Shown here: piece after piece, positions 23,944 to 35,936 of the stretch
Numbering within the stretch: position 1 is the first letter of the stretch
Layout: every line of letters begins with the position of its first letter
Assembly (NCBI GenBank): GCA_037074705.1
Contig: CM073591.1
Span: 184,475,432-184,539,431 of the forward strand
Direction: 5' to 3'
Source: Zhengitettix transpicula
Lineage: Eukaryota > Arthropoda > Insecta > Orthoptera > Tetrigidae
Length of the DNA stretch: 64,000 nucleotides
Position numbers and translations under genes: made by a program
Notes under the pieces: model-generated
Told to the model about the DNA's origin: nothing
Seen by the model: only the letters and a program-made list of their open reading frames with translations
The model's database searches: none

Positions 23944-25342
23944 TTCTCCACCTCAAACCCTAAGGGTGCCCATTTTCTCAGGGTGTAGAGGATGAAAATT
24001 ATATTCAGAAAACATCGGTAGAAACACCATCAATATCTTGGACCCCTAAAAATTATTATCCGACTAAAATATCGGCTGTTTTAGCATGTTTAAATATTTC
24101 AACCCCCGTGCACCCCCGCTTCTGGGGGTGGTAGACATGTCTCACCCCGACAGTGTTTGTTTCCTGGTCATAAAGAACACGTGTACGAAATTTGGTGAAA
24201 TTTGCTCTACCGGTGTAGATTTGTATAACGAACATACAAATATACAAACATTCAAACATACATACACTCTTTTTTATTTATAAGATAATATAAAAACTTT
24301 TAAAAAGAGTATAAAAAGCAATGGTTCTGAAACACTTTTATTTTTGATTAAACGTCGTTATTAAGCAACTCCACCCCAAACCCGAAGGGTGGCCTTTTTC
24401 CAGGGCGTAGGAGATTAATATTATATTCAGATAACATCGGTAGAAACACAATCAATATCTATGACCCCAAAAATATTTATCGAAATCTAATACCTGCTGT
24501 TTTAGCATGTTTAAGTATTTCAACCCCCGTCCACCCTCGCTTCTGGGGTTGGTAGACGCGTCTCACCCTGACAGTGTTGTTTTCCTGGTCGCAATGAACC
24601 CGTGTACGAAATTTGGTGAAATTTACTCCAGCGGTGTAGATTTGTATTCTCCACCCCAAACGCTAGGGGTGTTCTTTCCCCAGGGTGTAGAGGTAGAAAA
24701 TTATATTCAGATATCATCAGTGGAAAGACTATAAATATCTTTGACCCCTAAAAATATTTATCCGACTGAAATATCGACTGTTTTAGCATGTTCAAATATT
24801 TCCACCCCCGTCCACCCCCGCTTCTAGGGTGGTAGGCGCGTCTCACCCCGACAGTGTTGTTTTCCTGGTCGCAAAGAACCCGTGTACGAAATTTGGTGAA
24901 ATTTACTCCAGCGGTGTAGATTTGTATTCTCCACCCCAAACGCTAGGGGTGCTCTTTCCCCAGGGTGTAGAGGTAGAAAATTATATTCAGATATCTTCAG
25001 TGGAAAGACTATAAATATCTTTGACCCTTAAAAATATTTATCCGACTGAAATATCGACTGTTTTAGCATGTTCAAATATTTCCACCCCCGTCCACCCCCG
25101 CTTCTGGGGGTGGTAGGCGCGTCTCACTCCAACAGTGTTGTTTTCCTTGTCGCAAAGAACACGTGTACGAAATTTGGTGAAATTTGATCCACCGGTATAG
25201 ATTTGTATTCTCCACCCCAAACCCTAAGGGTGCCCTTTTCCCAACGTGTAGGGGATGAAAATTATATTCAGAAAACATCGGTAGAAACACCATCAATATC
25301 CTGGACCCCTAAAAATTATTATCCAACTAAAATATCGGCTGT
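23944..25342. repeat. About 280-bp tandem repeat inside the Helitron
   Basis: The start box TTCTCCACCcCAAACsCTA occurs at about 23944, 24647, 24927 and 25207, so the last steps are 280 bp. Each unit contains GACCCCTAAAAATATTTATC, TTTTAGCATGTTyAAATATT, CGCGTCTCACCCCGACAGTG and GAAATTTGGTGAAATTT. A Helitron 5' end interrupts the first interval at 24285. Confidence 0.85.
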
Positions 25343-25803
25343 TATGTGGGGATGCGGAAGGGTAGAGGAAGGAAGCTAAGGGTTAACTAGAGGATCCTAC
25401 CCGGCATTAGCAAAAAAAAGAAATGCAGGGAAAACCCTATAAAAACCTGCATCAGATAGGTCGGGCATTGGATGCTTGTCCCACGCCCTTCCGATAGCGG
25501 GAGAGGAGTTTGCAGTGGGGACGCAGCATTCCCTTCTCCGTACCTCGACCAGTTTAGGAGGCAGCTGGCCGAATATTCCAATGGGAATAGGGGACAACTC
25601 TTACCGTATGCCCAAGGTCTGTGACCCCGGAACATACACCTCTCAGAACAGGCCGAGGTGCCTCGGCTTGTGCGAAGCTTAGTTCAGAAACGGAGAGGAA
25701 AGGCATCCCGAAAGGCAGCCCCTTCGTATCTCTCCTATAAGGTTCTGCCTGCGAGAGAACATCCCTCGCAGGTATTGCCTGCGAGAGAATAGCCCTTGCA
25801 GAC
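25343..25803 (-). mobile_element. SINE-like retroposon, left arm of foldback
   Basis: The family body is in reverse orientation, lacking its A-tail side. Sequence begins at the GGGGATGCGGAAGGG box directly after Helitron DNA. The 5' end at right has two hairpin modules (CCTGCGAG...CTCGCAGG, about 25749-25773, and CTGCGAG...CTTGCAG). It is nearly the mirror image of the next copy. Confidence 0.75.
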
Positions 25804-25847
25804 GAATCTCTGTGCCGAGATATATTCGGAATTTAGTTATCCGTGCG

Positions 25848-26393
25848 AGATGAATCGTCTGCGAGGGCTATTCTCTCGCAGACAGAACCTTGTAGGAGTG
25901 ACACGAAGGAGCTACCTTTGGGGATGCTTTTTCCTCCCCGATTTTGAATTAAGATTCCCACAAGCCGAGGCACCTCAGCCTGTTGAGAGGTGTATGTTCC
26001 GGGGTCACAGACCTTGGGCATACGGTAAGAGATGTTCTCTGTTCCCATTGTAAACAGCCGGTCAGCTGCCTCCTAAACTGGTCGAGGTACGGAGAAGGGA
26101 ATGCTGCGTGACCACAGAAAACCCCTCTACCGCCATCGGAAGGGCGTGGGACAAGTACCCAATGCCCGACCTATTTGATGCAGGTTTTTATAGGGTTTGT
26201 CCTGCATTACTTTTAGGCAAATGCCGGGAAGGATCCTTATACTATAGCCCGGGGGCCTAGTTAACCCTTGGCTACCTTCCTTCACCCTTCCGCATATCCC
26301 CCTTTCAGATCCCTTCCTATGCTATTAAAGAGGATTTGCCACCATGTGGATTACCCTCATGTAACCTGTTAACCTAAAAATAATAATAATGCC
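25848..26393 (+). mobile_element. SINE-like retroposon, right arm of foldback
   Basis: It starts with the hairpin module CGTCTGCGAGGG...CTCGCAGAC and continues through the whole body to GTGGATTACCCTCATGTAAC and an A-rich tail CCTAAAAATAATAATAAT. It is head-to-head with 25343-25803 across a 44-bp spacer that can itself pair (CCGA...TCGG). Confidence 0.8.
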
Positions 26394-26397
26394 AATC

Positions 26398-26920
26398 TCA
26401 TCTAGGAAGACTGCGAGATGATTCTCTCGCAGGTAAACCTTCCTAGAGATCTCTGGCGGAGTCTAACTTTGGGGATGCCCTCACAACTCTCTGGTTTTTT
26501 GAACTAATGTTCCCACATGCCGAGGCACCTCGGTCTGTTCTGCGGTTGCAGACCTTGGGCATACGGTAAGTGTTGTCCGCTATTCCTATTGGAATAGTCG
26601 GCCAGCTGCCTCCTAAACTGGCCAATGCATGGCGAGGTGTAAGCTGCGACCCAACAGCATACCCTTCTGCCACCATCGAAAAGGCGTGGTACAAGTACCA
26701 AATGCCTGACGTATCTGATGCAGGTTTTTATAGGGTTTGTCCTTCATTACTTTTAGGCGAATGCCGGGTAGGATCCTTAAATTATAGCCCGGGGGCCCTA
26801 GTTAACCATTGGCTGCCTTCCTCCACCCTTCCCCTTTAAAATCCCTTTCCTATGCTATAAGAGGGGAGTTGACACTAAGTCGATTACCGTATATATAGCT
26901 GTCTACACCAAAAAAAAAAG
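26398..26920 (+). mobile_element. SINE-like retroposon, third copy of cluster
   Basis: It follows the previous copy directly. It starts with the hairpin TGCGAGATGATTCTCTCGCA, includes the same body with more divergence (GGCCAGCTGCCTCCTAAACT, CCGGGTAGGATCC), and ends in ACACC plus ten A residues at about 26906-26920. The tail supports retroposition in this orientation. Confidence 0.75.
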
Positions 26921-27350
26921 TGCGATATTGACTGAAATGTATTGTTTTTAGTCTCGTTCCCTCCTCTTTCTTTAATTTGTCACGACAAGAAAATAATATT
27001 GATACTTGCGTATCGCAGTATGCACTTTTATTGACATTGCAAACTTTTGCAATTGAAAGTTTCGAACTATCTCTCACAAAAAGTGGATGGGCTGAAGTTT
27101 GCGCTCTGTAGTGATATTAGTTTTGACAAAACAAAACACAACAAGACTTAGCTGAAAACGAAAATAAACTACATTTGATTCTTATTTACCTAAAAACTGT
27201 AGAGACGATCTTTATGCAAGAAATTAACGTAATTCCATAGTTGGTTATGGTCAGGAGAGATTTTTTTTTAAATTTGTTACATTCATTTAGCAGATTACTG
27301 TGAAAATATTTTTCAAAAATATAATTATAATAAAAAATAAACAATTTATC

Positions 27351-27385
<35 letters not shown>

Positions 27386-28185
27386 AATAGTTATTGACGT
27401 TCTATATGAGTACTTTCAATGTTCACAGTTCTCCGTAAATTTATGAATTGAAAGTATAAATTGTTAATTGTTAAGTAAGACAGACCGGAACAGAAAACGG
27501 GTCCACTGTTCGTACGCAACTGTTTAACCACTGAAATACACAGTTTTCTCGATTTACGACTCAATACGAAAGTCTGTCATCTCTTTTTATACTAACCTTA
27601 TCTACCTACAATTTTCCATTACCACTGATTCACGGCCTAATTTTTAGGTCTCGTGAGGAAGGAACGTAACACGTAAATTGATTACAGGCCGGAATTTTTT
27701 TCTTGGTACATATATCTTAAAGTTAGAAAGTTTTATCCTGAAGCTTAGAGATAATTTTTAATTATGAAGTAAATTATAAGTAGATAATGAAGATATAAAA
27801 TGTGCTGAAAGACATTCTTTAATCTACTGTGTAGCTCAGAACTGGTACGTACAAAATAGTAGAATTTGATTCCTGGTTTTGTAGATTGTTTTCTATATTA
27901 CTTCATAATTAAACATTATCACTTCGCTTTACAAAATATTTAGGCTAAAATATATATTATTATATTAAAAAAATGATTAACGTCTGTTGAAAATAATAAT
28001 GCTAAAAACGATGTTTATACTGACAAACTTGGATTTGGCTCGTATTTTTTCTTTGACTTAACACTGGAAATTGAACTAAAATCGCCGTCAGAAAAAGACG
28101 ATAATCCGCGTGAAAAATCTTTGGAATTTTTAATTTCAAACTTATTTAGTTTATAAAATGAAAAAAGATTACGTCTGATTGAAAA
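26921..28185. other. Unassigned AT-rich DNA
   Basis: No gene recognised. It includes the TA microsatellite at 27353-27382. Confidence 0.4.
27353..27382. repeat. (TA)n microsatellite
   Basis: Fifteen uninterrupted TA units. Confidence 0.95.
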
Positions 28186-28325
28186 TAATGACCAGTGTAG
28201 TTGTGTTGCTCTAGGCTATTCTTAGCACCTGACGAATGAAACAAGGATCCCAGAAACGTTGTGTGGTATTTATATTACCCTTTATTGTCTGTATTGACCA
28301 TATTTATTATTCATTATTTAGTTTA
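28186..28325 (+). repeat. Short repeat family with CTGACGA...GAAACG core, copy 3
   Basis: Matches the copies at 6700 and 7186: GTAGTTGTGTTGCTCTAGGC, TTAGCACCTGACGAATG, GGATCCCAGAAACGTTGTG, TATTTATATTACC. It lies 60 bp upstream of the mariner inverted repeat but is not part of it. Confidence 0.55.
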
Positions 28326-28384
28326 TGTTCTTATTTTTTAAGTTTGACTGTATAAAGGTCGTTTTTAGCATAAATATTATTATA

Positions 28385-29537
28385 CAAGGGTTGTCCGATA
28401 AGTCTGGTAAATATTTATGAAATTTTTCACTTTTAGCCATTTTTGGTAAAAACGATCCTTTCAGAGATATTTTTAAAAGTTTTAAACATATTTCAGTCGT
28501 AGTTTATTGTTGGCAGCTTTCTATAGTGTTAGATGTGTAGTCAGGCGGATACAATGGAAAAAACGAATTTCGCGCTGTCATTAAACACTTTCATTTGAAG
28601 AGTTGGACAGCTGCACAAATCTAAACCCAATTGGATGACGTTCTTACGGATTCTATACCAGAATTGAAGTTCATTTACTTCTGGATTAATGAGCTTAAAC
28701 GAGGTCGCAGAAGCACAGAAGATGAAACTCGTCCCGGTTGCCCAATTGAGGTCACCGCTCAGAAAAAAAACATCGAAAATGTTCAAATTATCGTAATTGA
28801 ATATTTCAGACGATAAATGAAGGAATAAATTTCGTCATCGAAGCAAAACTGGTCATGAAAATGCTTTGAGCGCGACTAGTTGACACTGACCGAAAATGGA
28901 TTCGGAAAAACATTTCAACACAGAACCTAACAATGTTTAGGCGTAACCCACAAGACTTTTTGCTCAGATTCTAACCGTCGAGGAAACTTGGATCCATCAC
29001 TACACTCCAGAGACCATAACAATGGACAAAATCTGGTTGAAAATCACTGAAAAGGGCGAAGACCGTTTTGTCAACTGGAAAGTTTATGGCCACTGTCTTT
29101 TGGGATTCCCAGGGTACAATATTCACAGATTTCTTGGAAAAGGGCACATACATAACTAGGCTTTATAATGCTACTCATACTTGGATCGTTTTAAACGGGT
29201 GCTGATTGAGGAACGACCAGGATTGACGCGCAAGAAAGTTCTGTTTCATCAGGACAATGCACCAGCAGTCTCAATGACGAAAGTGTACGAGTTGGTATTC
29301 GAATTGGTTTTTCATCCATCCTATTCACCAGACCTTGGCTATGTGGGAAGAAATTTTCATAAAAGGAAGAAATGACTGAGGCCGTGATGGAGTATTTTGC
29401 AGAGTATGACAAAACCTATTTTCGTGATGGGTTGAAAAATTTGGAAACCCGTTGGGTCCAAGGAAGACCATGGTGAGAAATAATGTAAGTTTTCTAAAAT
29501 AAATTATTTTTGCCTGACTTATCAAACAAGCCTCGTG
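28385..29537 (+). mobile_element. Mariner transposon, full length, inactive
   Basis: Terminal inverted repeats of about 28 bp pair CAAGGGTTGTCCGATAAGTC at the left with the complement of GACTTATCAAACAAGCCTCG at the right. Both are flanked by the TA target duplication (28383-28384 and 29538-29539). The length, 1153 bp, is below the usual 1.25-1.3 kb for mariners, consistent with internal deletions. It encodes only a broken transposase. Confidence 0.9.
28554..29485 (+). pseudogene. Mariner transposase pseudogene
   Basis: The N-terminal helix-turn-helix part is clear: EFRAVIKHFHLKSWTAAQI, then a stop, then YFWINELKRGRRSTEDETRP and CPIEVTAQKK. Later blocks in shifting frames are MFRRNPQDFL, TVEETWIHHYTPE, ATVFWDSQGTIF, VLFHQDNAPA and HPSYSPDL, ending in EYDKTYFRDGLKNLETRW. 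The transposase of this family cuts and pastes DNA with a DD34D triad. Here the first aspartate box reads VEET instead of VDET. The second (HQDNAP) is kept. The third is lost because sequence after SPDL is deleted. With the stops and frameshifts, the copy is dead. Confidence 0.9.
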
Positions 29538-29539
29538 TA

Positions 29540-30318
29540 GTTTTGTATTAAGCGTACTATAATTGTATTGGTTGGTAACTCGAGGTCTGATTCATGACAT
29601 TTTATTAATACTCCTGTTTTGCTTCTCTATAATCTGTAAACATTGCATTTTCGAAACAGGTGAATAAAATTTTTTTGTGTATGTAACGAGTTCCGTCAAG
29701 CTGAGCTACAAGGTTCAACAAACGAGCAGGGGACGCTCTGCAAAATATATGCCCACTCCGTTTTTCAATCCCGACCACAAATACCATCAGCGCAAGCCAC
29801 GCAGGAGAGCACAAACTAGGCTCTAAACCACAGGATCCGGCTTATCAGATGTGTTACGTCAAGCAAGAATCTCGCTGTCACACAAACCTCCAACCGAAGA
29901 GATTCCCACTAATCGTCTGCGTCGACGGGTTCCTATTAACGAAATGCAGTTACAAATACATTGAAAGTCTCTATATATGCGCTTGGCTTTGTTATAAAAT
30001 AAATTACCTTTGCCGAGGTTTTCGACGGAATAAATAGTACTTCGCAAAGTTTCATTTATATATTTGTCTTGAATGAAATTTTCATTGTGATTTACATTAC
30101 TTCGACTTTTTAATATTTCAGAGGATGAACGCAGCACAAAAAAAAACCATACGTAGTGTAGCGAAGAGGGCAGAGGACCACATTCGTTTCCAAAATTTAA
30201 TTCTCGATTGGATATGTATTTTTGAAAAGTTATTAAAGTTAAAATTGTGGCTGTGCAAAAAAAGCAAAACCTTTAATGAACAGACAAAAGATGTAAGCTT
30301 TTTACACACGAACTACAA
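29540..30318. other. Unassigned DNA
   Basis: No gene recognised. 29690-29930 is GC-richer, with a 69-codon minus frame lacking any motif. Confidence 0.4.
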
Positions 30319-33025
30319 TCTTATAAATAAAAAAGAGTGTATGTATGTTTGTTTGTATGTTTGTTTGTATGTTTGTATGTTTGTATGTTTGTATGTTTGT
30401 ATATTTGTATATTTGTATGTTCGTTATACAAATCTACACCGGTAGAGCAAATTTCACCAAATTTCGTACACGTGTTCTTTACGACCAGGAAACAAACACT
30501 GTCGGGGTGAGACATGTCTACCACCCCCAGAAGCGGGGGTGCACGGGGGTTGAAATATTTAAACATGCTAAAATAGCCGATATTTTAGTCGGATAATAAT
30601 TTTTAGGGGTCCAAGATATTGATGGTGTTTCTACTGATGTTTTCTGAATATAATTTTCATCCCCTACACCCTGGGAAAAGAGCACCCCTAGCGTTTGGGG
30701 TGGAGAATACAAATCTATACTGGTGGATCAAATTTCACCAAACTTCGTTCACGTGTTCTTTGCGACCAGGAAAACAACACTGTCGGGGTGAGACGCGCCT
30801 ACCACCCCCTGAAGTGGGGGTGAACGGGGGTGGAAATATTTGAACGTGCTAAAACAGTCGATATTTCAGTCGGATAAATATTTTTAGGGGTCAAAGATAT
30901 TTATTATAGTCTTTCCACTGATGATATCTGAATATAATTTTCAACCTCTACACCCTGGGGAAAGAGCACCCCTAGCGTTTGGGGTGGAGAGTACAAATCT
31001 ACACCGCTGGAGAAAATTTCATTAAATATCGTACACGGGTTCTTTGCGACCAGGAAAACAACACTGTCGGGGTGAGACGCGTCTACCACCCCCAGAAGCG
31101 GGGGTTGACGGGGGTGGAAATATTTAAACATGCTAAAACAGTCGATATTTCAGTCGGACAAATATTTTTAGGGGTCAAAGATATTTATAGTGTTTCCACT
31201 GATGATATCTGAATATAATTTTCAACCTCTACACCCTGGGGAAAGAGCACCCCTAGCGTTTGGGGTGGAGAATACAAATCTATACCGGTGGATCAAATTT
31301 CACCAAATTTCGTACACGTGTTCTTTGCGACCAGAAAACAAACACTGTCGGGGTGAGACGCGTCTACCACCTCCACAAGCGGGGGCGGATGGGGGTTGAA
31401 ATATTTAAACATGCTAAAACAGTCGATATTTCAGTCGGATAAATATTTTTAGGGGTCACAGATATTGATAGTGTTTCTACCGACTGTTGGGGTGAGCCGC
31501 GTCTACCACCTCCAGAAGCGGGTCGGGATTATCAGTAGAGCACTTTTAGGTGTTGGGTGGAGGAACGCTGCAATAAATTAACGAGAATACAACCGAGATT
31601 GGAGTCAAATCCAAGGTTATGGATGTCGTCCAGTTCAATTATAGCATCAAATTGGCCATTTAGCCCCAATGGGCGGGAGTGGATGGGATGGAAATTTTCT
31701 AACAAGTTAAATCATCCGTATTAGCGTGGAATAAATAAATGCCGGGACTATTGACGTTGATAGTATTTCTACCGATGTTGTTTGTAGGCATGATAGGGGT
31801 GGGGCTGGAGGGGATTTCCTTGAAAATAACGGGAAAACAACCGAGATTCGAGTCAAATCGAAGGTAATGGATGTCGCTGAATTTATTTATGACAATCTGG
31901 ACAACGCGCGGGTATCGGCTGGGTTGGGATGAGTTGACCGGCTGTTTTTTGCGTCAATTAAATATATATCGGGATGAATTACATTAATAAAATTTCCCTA
32001 CATGTTCTCTGTGTATAATTTCAACCCCTTTCGGACTCATAAGGGTGCACCCTTAAGGGTGGGCGTGAAGTAGCATTACATAAAAAGAAACCAGAACCTA
32101 TCTGGATTGTCACTGAGTTTAATTAATTTCCTTGAAAATAACGGGAAAACAACCGAGATTCGAGTCAAATCGAAGGTAATGGATGTTGCTGAATTTATTT
32201 ATGACAATCTGGACAACGCGCGGGTATCGGCTGGGTTGGGATGAGTTGACCGGCTTTTTATTCGTCAATTAAATATATTTCGGGATGAATTAGATTAATA
32301 AAATTTTCCTACATGTTCTCTGTGTGTAATTTCAACCCCTATCGGACTCGGAAGGGTGCACCCTTAAGGGTTGGCGTGGAAGTAGCATTAGATAAAAATA
32401 AACCAGAAACTATCAGGATTGTCACTGAGTATATATATGACATTAAACTTGACTGTTTAAGTCCCCGAAGCGGGAGTGGTCGGGGGTGAAAAATTTCAAA
32501 CATGTTAAACGGTCGATATTTGCGATAATTATTTCCTGGGGTTAATTACTTTGAAAGTATTTATACCGATGTTGTTTGTGTATAATTTTTCCCCTGTGAG
32601 GGGAGCAAGCTTAGGGGTGGCGTGGAGGTACGTTAAATAAAATCCCGCAAAAACAACCGAGATTCGAATCAATTCCGAGACTATGAATGTCGCTGAATCT
32701 AATTGTGACAACCTGGGTAACGCGACGGGTTTGGGAGGTGTTGGGTGGTGGAATAAATTTTCAGACATTGTAATCGGCCGATTTTTGCGTGGAATACATT
32801 CTTTTTCATTATCGCATATTTGTGGGGGTGGTCATCTTCTAACATGTCAAAACGGCCGATATATTTAGTGAATGACTTTATCCCCCTTCAGCATGGGAGG
32901 TCAGCACATTTAGGGATAGAGTTCGAGGAGCTTTACATAAAAATAGCGCAAAAGTAACCAAAATTGGAGTCTTATGGATGGTTATAGATAAATGACATCT
33001 CGGGCAACGCCGGGCACCCAGCTAG
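30319..33025 (+). mobile_element. Non-autonomous Helitron, complete ends
   Basis: It starts TCTTATAAATAAAAAAGAG after an A. It ends with a bulged hairpin in CTCGGGCAACGCCGGG, then CACCCAGCTAG followed by T. These are the hallmarks of a Helitron: 5' TC, 3' CTRR, hairpin about 11 nt before the end, A^T target, no duplication and no terminal inverted repeats. Length is 2707 bp. Modules match those at 21103-25342 in inverse orientation, with near identity at both ends. The 5' end contains a TTTGTATG tandem run (30338-30420). There is no replication initiator or helicase coding, so it depends on another element. Confidence 0.85.
30338..30420. repeat. TTTGTATG / TTTG-TATG tandem run
   Basis: Imperfect 4- and 8-bp repeats just inside the Helitron 5' end. 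The equivalent position in other copies has shorter runs (CATACATACATAC at 23185-23200). Confidence 0.85.
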
Positions 33026-34274
33026 TATTTTATAAAACATGAGCAAGACACATTGAAGCATCGACTAAGACATGGTATGTATGGAATGACTTGAATGAAT
33101 TCAATCAAATAAGCAAACGATAGTTGATGTAATAAATAGTGTGGTTTGTCGGAATACGTTTTTAATTTATTTATTTATCGTCTAATGTATACAAATGATG
33201 TGTGGTTAAAGTATGATTTTTATGATTAATTTATAATGAACAGTCGTCCAAATGTGTTTTAAACTGTTCAGATGTGTGGTTATGTTAATATAAAAGAATA
33301 ACTGCTTGAATACAGCGTACTTTTCCTTAATGCGTAATTAACAACAAGACCATTTATGCATTCCATAGCTAATATTTGCAATAACGCGCATGAAATTTAC
33401 TCTTTTAAAATTATATAACTAATTCGATCATACACACACACACGAAAATTATATGAATCTATAGCAGAACGAAAAATTAATTACTAAATGAGTTCAAAAT
33501 GTATTTAATATATAGTTTAGATCTTCTTGACGATAAATAATTGCTGACTTAAATGATATACGTTACAGATTTTATGAGCTACCATTATAATTTAATGTCG
33601 ATGCAATGAATCATGTTAAATCGTCAATGATCTTTTTAATAAAAATATATTAAAACCAAAACATGTCCTGTAAGTAACGCTAAAATATAAATATAGGCTA
33701 AATGACGCAGCGATATATTCGAAGTTACTACGTTACATCCAGATTGAGTATCGTTCACCATACTTTTTATTTGATTGTAAAATGAAAAATCAAACTTATT
33801 GTATAGTTTTACATAACTATAACATTCTAGTATTATAATTAATCTATTGCAACAATGGTATTGTATGTACGTAACTTTGAACAACTTCTGTGTAGTACTT
33901 ACTAATAAATAAATTGAAAAAGATAAAATATTTGAAAATGGTTCAGAAAATACTGAAGTCTAATCCGATTTAGAAATAATAATCCTTTAATCGGATAATA
34001 TATCTTAAAGGACGTAACTTGTATAAATCTCAAGCCCTAATTAATTAATAAATTTTAAAATTTCCGATGATAAATCAGAACAATATTTTTAGTTTGAACC
34101 TTAGGAATAAGTAAAAATAAATTCTAGGATGAACTCCCCTCCCTTAATAAATAAATTTATCCATAACTGTAACATGGTGATTTCAAATCAAATCCCCGAA
34201 GTTAAAAGCCTATCGCCTCTGACGTATAGATTCTGATAGATTATGCAAGTTGTAACGAAGATTCTTTGGAATGA
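33026..34274. other. Unassigned AT-rich DNA
   Basis: No gene or repeat recognised. Confidence 0.4.
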
Positions 34275-35011
34275 CGGGCATCCAGAGAAAAAAACTGTTT
34301 CGCTCTCTTCTATACCTTTGTGGGATACTAGATCCGTCATACACGTGTTGGGAGTTCGGCCATGTGGTACGGCAGTAATAACTCAAACACACAACTGGAT
34401 ATTAACGTTTTATTCAGCACTTCTGCGAAGGTCGCCTCTAGTCGCTGGACCAGGAAGAACTGGGATCCGTGCGATCCGCAGGTACGGGATAGACTGGGGA
34501 CGGAGTTGACCTGAGGGAAGTTCCGTTAGCCGAACAAAGGAACAGGTGTTGGCGGAACAAAGGGATAGTTCCTATTGTCCGGAATTATGGACAGGGGACG
34601 CTTTAAGGATGGTGAATACCATCCACACCTTCATTTACATTATTCTGCGTCTTAATTATACAATCTTCTAGAAGATTCTACCGCGTTCTTCTAATTAATC
34701 TCGGGACAGGCACTAATCATCAAAGAGATTTCACACTAATCTTGTCTATTTTGAACATTTTATTAATATTTTCTCCTCCGTTTCAATTTAGATTTGGGCT
34801 GAATTGGAACTTAAATAATGTCGATAATATAGCCCATCTACAACGTTTTAAACATAATCTCTCGATTGTTTTGAATAATTCATTATAGTTGAAGTATAAA
34901 ACAAAGGGTGATCATATAATTTAAACGTCATGTATTGTCACTGTTCTTCTCAGAATCATGTAAATGAAGGGATAGAAGAGAGCGAAACAGTTTTTATTCT
35001 CTGGATGCCCG
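34275..35011. repeat. Inverted repeat, about 45-bp arms 650 bp apart
   Basis: The arm CGGGCATCCAGAGAAAA...GAAACAG-complement at 34275-34320 reappears reversed at 34969-35011 (GATAGAAGAGAGCGAAACAG ... CTCTGGATGCCCG) with about two differences. Between the arms 34400-34620 is GC-richer and 34620-34960 AT-rich. No transposase was seen. It could be a small inverted-repeat transposon, but no clear target duplication flanks the arms. Confidence 0.6.
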
Positions 35012-35936
35012 TATTACAGTGTTTACATCAACGAATTGTACGGATAAAGAACTAAATTCTTAGGTAGGCAATTGGTTGGTGAATAGGAAGGTAGAAAGGT
35101 TCATCAGGCATTCATGATGACAGACAGATGGTAACAGTATCGAACATAGGTTACGAACTGACAATTTCCAGAATTCATACAATCAGTCATCAAGATATTT
35201 AAAATTTAGGAATTTACATTTTAACATTATTCTACGTCTAATTTACGTCCCAATAATTTATTTAGATTTTTCCAGAACGTAATGTTAAAATTTTCAATGT
35301 GCAATTCTAGACGTGTTGTGTATTGGCTCACCCTGAATTGTGAACAATTGTTTACTGAGGTACCTTTTTATTGGGTTTATTTAGAAATAATCACGTTATG
35401 TACTCGGGTGTTTAATTCATTTAATTAGAGCACATTGAAAATATATTCTACATTGATTGAATAAAATATGATAAAAAATGCAAATTAAATACTTCGTGTC
35501 TGTTAATACATTGATAAATTATTTTTTTAATTCAACGTGTAACATTTCTGTTTTAAATATTATATTCTGGAAAATCACTAGAAATTCATAAACATGACGT
35601 GAAAAATCATTGAAACTAATGCAGTTTAGGTCTGGAAATATAGAAAGTAATGATTGCATGAAACATGAGTTTTTAAATGAATAAAATGGATTGTTCGTAC
35701 ATTCATTCAGTCAGAATGATTCTGCAGAATAGTTATGAGATTGTATTAGAACTCCAGTCCTACATTCAGTTCTCACGAAAATTTTCTAAAGCGGGAATAC
35801 TTTGCTTGTTTTCTATATTTAATATTCCACATTTATTTGTTTATCCTTATAAATTATATATATACACTAATTTTACATTAAAATGTGTTTTAATGAAAGT
35901 GTTTATGTCCTGCAATTAAATTTACAATTTGTGCCA
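35012..35936. other. Unassigned AT-rich DNA
   Basis: No gene or known repeat recognised. Confidence 0.4.

Larger units (their letters stand above)
21103..25342 (-). mobile_element. Non-autonomous Helitron complex with tandem modules
   Basis: The 3' terminus is at the left. The minus strand reads CGGGCAACGCCGGGCACCCA then CTAG then T, with a bulged hairpin (CTCGG-C/GCCGGG) ending 11 nt before CTAG. Two 5' termini are present, at 23221 and 24285, each TCTT(CTT)ATAAATAAAA on the minus strand and each with A outside. The complex is therefore either nested or duplicated. Internal modules have expanded recently: about 312-bp repeats at 21790-22620 and about 280-bp repeats at 23944-25342. It is cut at 25343 by a SINE-like element. 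No transposase domain was seen. Confidence 0.75.

Noticed and set aside
24056..24939. Series of similar 60-75-codon frames with RIQIYTAG and RRVYHPQKRG on the Helitron modules
   Set aside because: They repeat because the DNA modules repeat. They lack conserved starts and occur on both strands.
21790..25342. CRISPR-like array of regular repeats
   Set aside because: Units are about 280-312 bp, contiguous without variable spacers, and the DNA is eukaryotic; they are Helitron modules.
30345..30596. Cysteine-rich frame with repeated VCMF
   Set aside because: It is the translation of the TTTGTATG run at the Helitron 5' end.
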